This document shows, in pieces, positions 37,601 to 48,535 of a stretch of DNA of 64,000 nucleotides (position 1 is its first letter; each line of letters starts with the position of its first letter). The notes under the pieces are model-generated. The model had not been told where the DNA came from. It searched no databases and saw only the letters and a list, made by a program, of their open reading frames with translations. The stretch is taken from the NCBI GenBank assembly GCA_963513935.1, contig OY740767.1:82572060-82636059 (forward strand), given 5' to 3'. The translations under genes were made by a program, and so were the position numbers. Source of the DNA: Aphrophora alni. Lineage: Eukaryota > Arthropoda > Insecta > Hemiptera > Aphrophoridae.

Positions 37601-40434
37601 TAAAGTATTGGTAATTAACTACTAAAACTTTAGACTTGTTAGTGATTTACAAAGTTAAAATGGCGGTTGTTACACATTTTAATACCAAAATATCCTAAAA
37701 ACCTTCAACTTTCCTATTTTTTCTTGAATGCTTATTGTAGGTCAGAGGAATCGTTAAAAATAGTTTTTAATTTGACGACAATTGGTTGTAACATTCAAAA
37801 CAGATCATCATATCCATTATTCCTTATTATTATATGGTAAATACATCTCAAATTTGGAAAAATCTAAATAAATAAAACATAATGAATTTTCCGATGTTAT
37901 AGTTAATTAAAAAAAATACAATTTATTTTTGTTCCAATAAATCATTTACTTCTTGACCTACTATAAAAGTGAAAATATTACAGTGTTTGGCATGTATAGA
38001 GCAAATTATTTAATTTGTCTTCCGGGATTAAAAAAGTTTGAAAGTGTATAAACAAAAGTGTTGTTTGTTGATGTACTTCTAAAAATACTTATATTAAATC
38101 TAAACTCAATATTTCCTCCATTATTTTTTTTAAGGTAAAATTTACTAACAGACGTGATAAAAATTGTTTTTGGACATACTTTCAAAGAAACTTTATTTAT
38201 TTATTTGTGCTCGTACAATAATTATTTCTTGATAATTTTCATTCATCCTGTATAAAAAACTAAGACCCAATGTTAAATAATGTTTGTTGGTCACTAACAG
38301 AAAACTTTAATTACTAGATTTAAATTAGACTAACCGAATACATCAAACAATAAATAGACGTTCTTACAAATAAAGCATAACTACGTTTTATTGGTGTATT
38401 AATATAAATTAGTACGATTGATTAGAACTACGTATAAATAATTATCATCACAATATTATTTGGAACACTTAAATTTTAAATTAATATTTTGTTCAACAGT
38501 TATCCAAATATGGACCGTACATAATTTATTTATATGACGTTTGGGTGTGATGATACTTGGATATTGATATCATTTATTTGTACCATATACTGAAAAGATA
38601 AATGAGTTATTTAATTTGTCTTACGGTTCGTGTTAGTTCCACACAATGCACAATTAAAATTGCTAGTTACTGTCAAATGGACTTCTTAAGACAACTTTTA
38701 AGTCTTGCACTTCGTGTATTGGTTCAGAGAAAAAAAAAATATAGTAGACGAGTTTTGCTCAGGGTTGGAAAACAAATCGATCCAATTAGTGCGATTTGGT
38801 GTACTGTTGATGGTTGTTTTCTCGGGTTTGAAGAATTAAAAAAAAAAAAAAATTTCTCATACCCAACAAGTGAAGGTTTTTATATTAAACCAGAACTGCA
38901 GGTGTTGTTTTTCTGTCTCATTTTGTCTTCCTATTTGTTTCTAAAACACAAGGTTATATAAAATACAAGTATTTATTTTATACGTAACTCTAGGTAGGAA
39001 TATAAGAAAGTCACTATATATGTATTCAACAGGATATTATAATAAGCACAAAGATTAAAATAAGTACTTGTTATTAAAAATATAATATAAATATTTTATT
39101 TTGTAAAAATACATAAATATGAACTATTTTAAATCGAGAGAGGAATTTTTACATAAGAACTAACCTATAAAAAAATAATATAATATAAAAAAATTCTTAA
39201 TATTCAATTTACAAGGGTGTCGTAATTCTTAAATGTAAAATGTTTTTAGTTTCAAGGGAATATTTTAATTATTATAATCACTCCATTAAAATAAATATAA
39301 TCATATTTCGTGTTTCATAACATTAATGTGATTTGTATTCCTTGTAAATGATTATTTTCTATTTAATTTCGTTTAATTAATTCACAAGAAACATTCGCGT
39401 GCACCATTGAATATGTGATGAGAACTGTGTTTGTTCTGGGATAAACATGTTTAATTAAAGTATGATTTATTACGATGGTGTTCTCTTTATAAAACAAATA
39501 CATTTTGCCTGATTTGAAATCAGCGTTGCACCGTAAGTTTTAATTTGAAGAAAGAATGAAGTAATAAATAACATTGACGGCTTCTAACACGATCTGGGGT
39601 TTCCTTGTTGTTTTTAATTAAGATGTTACGTTTTCGTTTTGGATTTGATTTACGACTCTTTTTGCTTTGATTTTCATTACAAGATTTGTTTATTACCTAG
39701 CAGTCAAAATGTGTTGTTTTATAGGTCTATAATATAAAATAGATACTTATATTTTTATTAGCTGTATACATTTCTAATATAAGGTTAAATTAACCAACCG
39801 TTATCCATTATGTCATTGTTTATTTCCATGTTTCTTCAAAATAATTTAAAATAAAAATACGGTAAAATATATTTAACTACATATAAAGCTGAATCATTAA
39901 TAGAAACAGGTAAAAATATCGATAACAAATTTTAAATTTTCTAGTAAAGTATATCTTTATTTATTAAAACTACAATATAAAATAATACTAACATAGAATA
40001 AAGGAAACAATTCTTAGATAAAAAAAATGTATATTAAAAAGGTCATATAAGTGAAAATTTACTGTAATATATATTTGATTTAGTTGAATATTAAAAACTG
40101 AAATGTAAAGAATTAGCAAAAATCATTTTATTTAAAAAAAAATTTTTTATTCAATTAGCAAATCTCTTTTAAACTAAATTTATTGAATATTCAATTTAGG
40201 CCGGCAAAAATAAATACCAAATCGGTTTGACGTAATTTAATTTTATCTGCTCTTCAATTTAATAAATGTGTTCAGTTTGTTCTACCACAATATTCAAAAA
40301 TTTGTTATCTATATAAATACACTATTTCTTTATTGTATTTAATTTTTAATCACATATTACACATGAATTTGAATATGTGTTTTTTTGTCAAGCTATTGAA
40401 TGATGTTTTTAATAAAATGAAATATGAAACAACT

Positions 40435-40437
<3 letters not shown>
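34621..40437. other. AT-rich DNA, no gene recognised
   Basis: A run of ten or more Cs at about 34721-34731 is the only conspicuous local feature. A 119-residue plus-strand frame at 38602-38961 contains long Lys runs from poly(A) stretches and a hydrophobic tail. I see no domain in it and treat it as chance. Confidence 0.5.

Positions 40438-40485
<48 letters not shown>
40438..40485. repeat. (TA)n microsatellite
   Basis: About 48 bases of AT dinucleotides. Confidence 0.97.
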
Positions 40486-40486
<1 letters not shown>

Positions 40487-43400
40487 TTTGTTACGTTTAT
40501 TATTACAATTAAGAACAACAATGCTATGGGTCAACAATATGTAAATTTCAGAATTTCGACTTTTAGTAAAACAAAATTGACCAAAATGTTGGAAGACACT
40601 TGTTAAAATTTCAAAGAGAACAAATATCTTCTACGTAGTACTATTCAATTTTATGTAACTATCATTTGATTTCTATACTTTTATTTAAATTATTTAATTT
40701 ATTTACATAGCCTACATTTTTCTTTACAATTAAATTCTCTACAAGTTTTTCTGACATGTTTTATGTGTTTATTAGCCATTAACAAAGTTATTTCACATCA
40801 AAATTTGTAGTGTGTTTTTCAATTCAATTTTGTGTATAGTATAGTAGTTTTTTTTTGAAAATTACTCAACATACAGTTCTAAGACTTCTTATTCAATTTA
40901 TTTAAAAAAAATCTTATTCCGGATGAAAAATCTATTAAATATGTTTCTTAACTTTGTTCCTAAGATTTAAAGTATGGCATTACTTCGCACGTGGGGCAGA
41001 AATCAGGGTAAATTTCGCTTTTTTTACGTAGTAAATTGAGTAGAATTTTTTTACGTAGTATTTTTGGACATATATTGTTTATGAAGATTTTTTCTTAGTT
41101 TTACCACTAGAATCTATTCCCGAAATATTGTCGTAATATTTTGAATCGCTCCCTGTATAATTATTCTATCTAAATAACTATTTATTTCCGTTAGACTCTA
41201 TTTATTTACAAATTTAATTTCTTAAGTTTACGAATTTTTAAGTTACAAATGAACGTCAGTAAATCTGAATTTATTTTAAAGTGATTTTTGCATTATTTAC
41301 TATTTAGTTCAAATTTTTTCAAATTAGATTTTGGTTTTTACGTTCTATACCCAATTAAATTTAGTGTAATTAACTTAGTTCTTACCAAATTGAACTTGAA
41401 TTTTACAAAAGTCTTAAATATTTATTTATAAAAAAATAAAAATAAAATAAAATAAAAAAATATAGAAAATCATAAGATACGAAATAAGTTTTGTTTTGTA
41501 AAATGATAGCGTTGGATTTCAAATATAATAAGAAGAAAAATTTGAGCCCTTGTTTACCCCGAGATTTTTAAAACACCCAGATATAAAGAAAATGTGTTTA
41601 ACTTATGGGAGTGGGGGAGTCATTACACGATGGCAATTGTTTTTGTAAAACTACATTATTCGATTTTGTTATACTTTATTAATCATACATTGAGATGTCA
41701 TTGTGTATAATGTTCTTTTAAGGTAATGTTTGCTTCCCATTGTGTTAAGTGATTATTAACGTATATGACAATATTTTGTTAATAATAATAATGTAAAATT
41801 TATATATTTAATTCTAATGTGGCGGAATCTCAATAAACAATTATTAGGAATAATAAATCGGGGATAATGTTCCAACAGGTTTCTTTACGCCTTAAAGGTC
41901 TGCAACTTCATATCCTGCACTGTACGGCCTTGGTGCCTTTCAAATCCCAGCAAAGATACAGTAAGGAAATATTGCATTCTATGATTCAATAGCTTATTAA
42001 TATCACTATAAATATGGTTTATAATTTTCATATTTACAAAACTACATTCTAAGTAAGTTTTCATTTATATAATAAATCTGCTCATCGAATGATTTTGTTT
42101 TAATACATTTACCGGCTAGATATAACCGTATCGATAAATTATAACATCTTGGTTATAAGATATTGGCATTTATTAATAACTGGTACTCTCTTTGAAAACT
42201 CAATAATTATGTTATTTTTAAGTAGTTTTCACAACTAGATATTTAATAATTTACTTAGTCTTTTTAATTTACGTGCTTTTATTAATATAAATATTTGTTT
42301 CTATCCTCAGACTATTCAATTTGTTTAAATTGTTGGTGATCCATTATCCATGAAATGAATAGAATATCTGTTTATCAGTTAATTGTGTTACCTTAGGTAG
42401 TAAAATATTATACCTATACATAATCCATATATACCCAAATGTTTGTTATATAATTATGTTTTATTATTTATACTGATTCAAGTTGTAAATGAATGCAAAA
42501 TTGAACAAAAATTAATTTCTAGTTTATTGTTAAAATTAATTGATTATGTTAAAGTCTAAAATAAATTAGAAAAAAAAAATTTGATTTCAGTTTTTTTAGT
42601 GTTTATAGAGAATAATTGTTTCTTTAAAATCATTCCATTTCACTTTTAATATTATAGGCATATAAAGTTTATAAGTTACGATACAATATTCGTACAAAAC
42701 CTTTTCATTTGGTTGATTTTCACTTTAAATTACTTGTAAAAGTATTGTTAAATAATTTTGATTTTTTTTTCGTCTACGAAGATTACATTAAGCAATATCT
42801 GATAAAACAAATATCTTTAATAAATATCTGTTTAGTATTATTACTCAAATTAGTATTACTATACATTAAATCAAATAAATAGTTGTTTCAAGAACTTCAT
42901 TAATATAAACTTATTTAGAGTATATTATATCATTATATGTTTAAAAAAATTTATACTTCAGCAAAAATATTAAATTTCTTATGAAAATTAAAAACAATTT
43001 CGGCTCCAGTGGTGTTTTATCAAAGGAAGGATTCATAATGTATTCGAACAAATTAATTACGACGTTTAATTATAATGTGTCAAGGCCGTGTTTGTGTATG
43101 TGCTTAGACAGTTACGGTGTAAACTAAATGATCTTGTATATAATGCTCATTTCCAAAGAGTAAAATTTATTTCTTATTTGTTACATATAACTTGAAATGT
43201 TTAACCAATGAATGGGTCAAAACCAAGAAAAATTGTGTTTAAAAACAATCCAACACTAATAACAACAGACCTGTCTATGATCCTTTCAAACATATTTTTG
43301 TTTACAACAGCTATGGGACAGTGGGAATATCTAACCAACATCTAAGGAGACTTATCTGTCCCAACCTATTATTTGTCGGAAACATGGTCTTGTTTGCCTT

Positions 43401-43985
43401 CTAATGATAAAATCAAGACTAGAAGCTGCAGTAATTGCATACGGTGCCAAAACTCACAGCCTTCCCATGTGTTGCTACAACTTAGAGCCTCCGGGCCTCA
43501 GTGCGGTGATTTTACAATCGCGTGATGTTGCTAACAATTAATATCGAACCAGTATTTCCATAACTAAGTCAAACTTGTTTTTGTATTCCAACATGCTACG
43601 GGCTATTGCAGATTAAAGCAGGGAAACCAGTTTGTTTTAACTGAACCTTGCTATATATAGACTGGGTAACAATACTTCTGCAATACTTCGTAAATTTCGA
43701 TTGTTTGTTTTATTTTAACTTTCTGAACAACGGTTAAGTATGAGAGAAGTATTGTGATAGATCATCATTCTCGGACTTAGACGATTTCAATGGCTACATT
43801 TCAAACTTGCCATATTCTTACGTTTTTAATTTGTTTAAAAATAATATTTACGTCTATTTACAAAATGTATATAAATATTGATAATAAAAAAAGTGTTGAT
43901 TTTAATACTGTATGATCTTCTTAGCTTTTTGGTACTTTTGTGTTTTGTTTGAGTGTGTATGGAAATAATCTCAGAATTATAAAAA
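40486..43985. other. AT-rich DNA, no gene recognised
   Basis: More GC-rich patches at 41870-41960 and 43290-43640 have no sustained open frame. The first contains a B-box-like TTTCAAATCCCAG and could be a SINE remnant, but no A-box could be paired with it. Confidence 0.45.
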
Positions 43986-44041
43986 CCACTAATGTGAGTA
44001 AGCTTTAGTGGTTACTACTAAATGTGAGTAAGCTTTGGTGG
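43986..44041. repeat. 30-bp tandem duplication
   Basis: AATGTGAGTAAGCTTTRGTGG occurs at 43991 and 44021. Two nearly identical copies, no coding content. Confidence 0.85.
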
Positions 44042-44689
44042 AGTAACGATAACAACATTTATAGTTTCATAAATTACCCTTAATTATATTGTTATTTTGA
44101 TTAAAATCTATTTCATTACAATAAACCATTTGTAATTGATCCAAAAAATTTCAAATTAGGCTCATCCTGAATCAACTTTCCACCCAAGACTAAATAGAAG
44201 ACAATAATATCAGAATTAAATTAAAATTCATCCCACATTCCAATTGAGTAAAATACTTGAACACGAATTTAGATATGAAATTTAAATGGAAGAAACACAC
44301 CAAGAAGAACGAAAAAGAATTAAACATCTAAATATTTAAAAAAATGTAATTGCCAATAGGTCGAAAATCTCTTCTATCTTTATTATATAATATACTTCTG
44401 TACCATTAATACCGAGTGTCAGTGTAAATGTATCGTGCGCAGCTCTGGGGAAGTGTTGTTGACTTCTGCATTGAATCTATTTAGAGATATTTATGAATAA
44501 AGTTGTAACATCGTAAGTTGTAGATCATACAGAACAAGGACATACATAAAAATCTGAAAGTTTTTCAATCATAATTTTCCTCCCGCAACACGTCTGGAGA
44601 AAGAAATCGTTTTAAAAAAATCTTTCTTTCTGTCAGTTACATTAATGAAAACAGGGGAATAGATAATAGTTGAAAACAAAACTGCATCA

Positions 44690-44762
44690 ACCGGCCTCGA
44701 ACCTGCGCTAACCTGTGACGGTTCATTAGTCCTAACAAACTGAGCTATTCCGCTCACCGAAA
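44690..44762 (-). repeat. tRNA-like pol III promoter module (SINE head or tRNA pseudogene)
   Basis: On the minus strand GGAATAGCTCAGTTTGTTAGG gives a good A-box match at 44731-44747. GGTTCGAGGCC, a near-perfect B-box, follows at 44703-44693, with tRNA-like spacing. Acceptor-stem pairing is not evident, so a working tRNA is unlikely. The downstream sequence could be a SINE body, but its end was not identified. Confidence 0.55.
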
Positions 44763-45905
44763 CCATTTGAGTTGGGGTAATTTCATTACGTGGATAGAAG
44801 TGCTAAAAATTTCAAAGGATGTTAAGGGTGTAGATTTAACCACTTAGCTTTAGTTGATTTAGAACAAACAGGTAGAGTACCTTCGTTTATTTATTATTAT
44901 TTGGGTTTATTATTATAATGACAAGCACCCAAAGAACCAATTCTTTGGGTTTTTTTAGTCATCACTTATAGGTAAATAGAATTTATAAAAATGAGTGACA
45001 TAATTCGTGATATTTTGATTCACTGTAAAAATGGTAAAAATATAAACAATCAAACAATAATAATGTCTGGGAGACCACGCAATTGAGGTAAAAACTCTTA
45101 TGGAGTGAAGTGAGAATTCTTATATTCTTGGACGAATTTTGTCTTTTAATAACGTCATTATTAATTATCATATTAAAAATACAGCTGTCTTCCTGACGAA
45201 ATATTGCGTGTAACCATAAGTACTGATCATGGTTCTTAATCATTAGTTTTTTCTAGGGGGGGAGGGGGTTAAAAATTTGACTTATGGTTAATAAAAGTAT
45301 TTATATCGGTTTTTATGTTTATAGACCTATTAATCTCAAATTTCGAACGACTTTCAACAAATATCCTACATAAATTGTTTTTTCGTAAATGAATTGAACA
45401 AGTTAATTGAGCAAAGAAATCGAAAGTTATTTTTTATTCAATTTTGCCAAAATATAATTTGTAAAAATTCATCATATGGAAAATAATTTGAATGGCTCAC
45501 TAGAATCAAGGTACGTTCATATTTTAAACTTACAAATCCTTGATAACATTGCAGAAAACAAATGAATATCTTCGACAAGCTGTTTCGCAGAAATAAAAGT
45601 TTGTAATTACAATTGTATAGTGTACAAAAATTGTCAAATGAAAATGTGTGCGTCTGAGTAAACAAATCTACTGTACACATCATAACGTCACAATAGTTCA
45701 CCATATGGAAATTAATTAAAACTTATTTCCTGAAGTGTGAACTGATAAATATTGAATATAATAATTATTAAAAAATATGTTAAGTACGTAATTTTTAAAT
45801 TATTCTTTTTTTATTTAATAGTTAAATTAGTTTTCCATTTTTTTTTTAATACTCGTATGAATACTTTCTTTCAATGAAAGCATATGCATAAGAAAAAAGA
45901 TATGT
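44763..45905. other. AT-rich DNA, no recognised feature
   Basis: Small frames of 86 and 88 residues on the minus strand (44983-45243, 45438-45704) have no recognisable domain. A G-rich run lies at 45257-45268. Confidence 0.5.
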
Positions 45906-45910
45906 AAGGT

Positions 45911-46062
45911 TGGGTTAGGTTAGGTTATAATATAATATAAAAATAATTGTTTTTACAAATTTTAAAAATATCGCTAGGTTAGGTTAGGCTAGGTTAGGTT
46001 CGGCTAGGTTAGGTTATAATATAATATAAAAAATAAATGTTTTTACAAATTTTAAAAATATG
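45911..46062 (+). repeat. TTAGG-like telomere-motif blocks within an 89-bp duplication
   Basis: The strand reads GGGTTAGGTTAGGTTATAAT, then about 45 bases, then a longer block of TTAGGTTAGG and GCTAGG/TTCGG variants at 45972-46013. After that the same TTATAATATAATATAAAA sequence and its follow-on recur at an 89-bp offset. TTAGG is the canonical insect telomere repeat. Only a few units are perfect, so this is an interstitial trace, not a telomere. Confidence 0.75.
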
Positions 46063-46159
46063 TTAATAGTAGGTCTATAACACTTCTCGTATGAAAATGT
46101 TTTTATCGAATTTGGTAAAACTAGTGATACTTTTAAATTTATTCCTCAACCCTTGTCAA

Positions 46160-46270
46160 ACTTTCGTCGGGACGAGATGATGTAATTAGTTTCTTTAATC
46201 ATTTGTAAAACTGAGCGGGACGAAATGTTCCTTTTTTCTAGGAAATTAACAGCGGGACGAAATGTTACTG
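46160..46270. repeat. Three spaced copies of a GCGGGACGAAATGTT-like word
   Basis: CGTCGGGACGAGATGATG, GAGCGGGACGAAATGTTCC and CAGCGGGACGAAATGTTAC occur at about 46165, 46214 and 46251. The word is GC-rich against its background and the spacing is irregular. The function is unknown. Confidence 0.5.
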
Positions 46271-47108
46271 AACCATTTGAAATTGTAACAGGTAACGTGA
46301 ATGAGCTTTAATCACCAAGTGAATAAAAACTCAAATGTTCACAACAAACACTTTTCTAACAATACGAAAGCGTTTCAATGACAAAGTCATCATTCACAGC
46401 TGTTTACAGAGAAAGTATAACATTTAAATACAGTTTGTATGCGTTCTATTATCACCGCTTATAATCGTTTGTCGCACTGTAATACACATTGTTGGATAGA
46501 GTAATAATGTGATCGACTAACCCAGTTGACTAATTTCAAGTTGATTTATAGTACCCTGACTTGATCGAATAGCAGTCAACAGATGGGTACAAAACGTCGG
46601 GTTGTTATTTTGTCCACCCTATACTTAGACAGGGGAGGGTGCTATACACCAAGTATTTAGAGGTCTAGGTCGTAGCATTTAGTCTTTATGCGTCTCTGTC
46701 ACTCTTTGTGTGCTCTCTATTTACATTATCTGACGTGATTATCCGACAATAGCCTCTTCACTCTATTGGAGGAATTTCAAGAATTTCTTTTACAATAAGG
46801 TATCTTTACTGTAGAGCTAAACTAGCTTACAGAACCAACATGTTTTTATCCAGATCTTGTGAAAATAATATAAATCGACCGTAGATTGGAAAATCCTCAA
46901 TGAGAAATGTATAACTAACATTTGTTTCCCATTTCGATTTAAATGTATTAATTAGTAGTTAACGTCATTGTTTCAACTTAAAGTTTATAATAGTCAGAAA
47001 TACTGATAACAAATATTTGTCATTACTTTCACTATGCAAGTAGTTTTAAAAATCTAGTACAAAATAATATTGAATTAAATTTTTATATTATAATAAAGCC
47101 AATCTCTG

Positions 47109-47327
47109 CTATAACTAAATGAATGAAAACATAATTTTCCACAAAAAAAGAAAACACTATATGTGCAACACAAATACAAGTCGATGTTTCGATCATCATC
47201 AGATGCTATATGAACACATGTCCTACTTTGTACAAAGTAGTCTTGAAACGTCGTCTTGTTTTGTACTACACAAATAAAAGTGGTTTTTTGTGGCTAATTG
47301 TATTTTAATTCATTTGGTTATTGATGT
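47109..47327. mobile_element. Small inverted-repeat element (MITE-like), copy 1
   Basis: Left arm 47109-47193 read in reverse complement (GAAACATCGACTTGTATTTG...TTTTTTTGTGG...ATTCATTTAGTTAT) aligns with right arm 47245-47327 (GAAACGTCGTCTTGTTTTG...TTTTTTGTGG...ATTCATTTGGTTAT), at roughly 70% by eye. The middle holds an 18-bp perfect palindrome, CTACTTTGTACAAAGTAG. There is no coding capacity. The inner ends carry a CTGATGA...GAAAC signature (47186-47202, minus strand). Similar termini in arthropods belong to Penelope-like or other non-autonomous retroelements, so the element class is open. Confidence 0.6.
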
Positions 47328-47566
47328 TTCTACAAGTGTAGCTCATTACAGTCGACTATATCCTGCTAGTATAGACAATTTTTCTTATATTTACATTTTA
47401 AACTAAATTAGATTTTAGATTGTATTATTTATAGAATGTTTATGTATGTAGACATACACATAACAGTATTACAGGCTATCAAGGAATTACATTACAATTT
47501 GTTAATTTTTTTATTAGCGTCCATTTCGCCATGCATTCAACCTAGCAGCCATTTATATTTAAAATA

Positions 47567-48535
47567 CAGAGTAGTAGCAATCTTTTTTTGTGGCTGAAAA
47601 AATATTATGGTACAGTAAGAAGTAATAGAATAAATTTTAAAAAACAAATGGAAAATCCATCGTTTAGAAAATGATAAGTAAATGATAAAAAGGGGAAATG
47701 GTTTAAAAAACTGTTATTGAAGAAACTTTACTTAATTTGATATGATGAAAATACTGAAATTTGTTTCATTAGGGGAAAGTTTTGTTAATATTTTAAACAA
47801 CTTGAGTAGTAATTACTCGTTTAACATGACGAACTTAGTTTAATTACAATATTAAATAGCATATCGTTCAGATTCACTATGAAACATATCTGTAGATCTC
47901 AATATTTCAGTGTTCACAAATAGTTAGTATAAATTTATGTGATGGGTAAAAAATTGTTTACCGTGTTTTCACAAAAATATCAGATTGAAGGTCCCCCAGC
48001 CATTAGGTTGTTTTGGAACGAAGTCCTGTCTGTCTGCATAAATAAACTTTGACTTGTAAAGCACTGCACAGATGATAGACAGGACTTCATTCCAAAACAA
48101 CGGCTGGGGGACCTTCAATCTGATATTTTTGTGAAAACACGGTAAACAATTTTTTACCCATCACATAAATTTATACTAACTATTTGTGAACACTGAAATA
48201 TTGAGATCTACAGATATGTTGCATAGTGAATCTGAACGATATGCTATTTAATATTGTAATTAAACTAAGTTCGTCATGTTAAACGAGTAATTACTACTCA
48301 AGTTGTTTAAAATATTAACAAAACTTTGCCCTAATGAAACAAATTTCAGTATTTTCATAATATCAAATTATGTAAAGTTTCTTAAATAACAGTTTTTTAA
48401 ACCATTTTCCCTTTTTATCATTTACTTATCATTTTCTAAGCGATGGATTTTTCATTTGTTTTTTTAATTTATTCTATTACTTCTAACTGTACCATAATAT
48501 TTTTTCAGCCACAAAAATAGATTGCTACTACTCTG
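47567..48535. repeat. Long near-perfect inverted repeat (hairpin locus)
   Basis: Left arm 47567-48034 and right arm 48074-48535 are reverse complements of each other over about 465 bp with only scattered mismatches, plus a 5-base indel (ATTAG) near the loop. About 39 unique bases separate them. The outer ends read CAGAGTAGTAGCAATC and its complement. No flanking target duplication and no open frame was found. A transcript would fold into a very long double-stranded hairpin. Possible origins are a foldback-type or palindromic MITE, an inverted duplication of a local segment, or a hairpin-RNA locus feeding small interfering RNAs. Confidence 0.95.

Noticed and set aside
38602..38961. 119-residue plus-strand frame as a host gene
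   Set aside because: Lys runs come from poly(A) tracts, no domain is seen, and the composition matches the AT-rich background.
41870..41960. SINE with B-box TTTCAAATCCC
   Set aside because: No A-box at a suitable distance and no definable ends.
44690..44762. Functional tRNA gene
   Set aside because: A- and B-box-like blocks are present, but acceptor-stem and full cloverleaf pairing could not be traced. A SINE head or pseudogene fits better.
47567..48535. Classic TIR transposon with TA or 8-bp target duplication
   Set aside because: The sequences flanking the two outer ends do not match as a direct duplication of any usual length.
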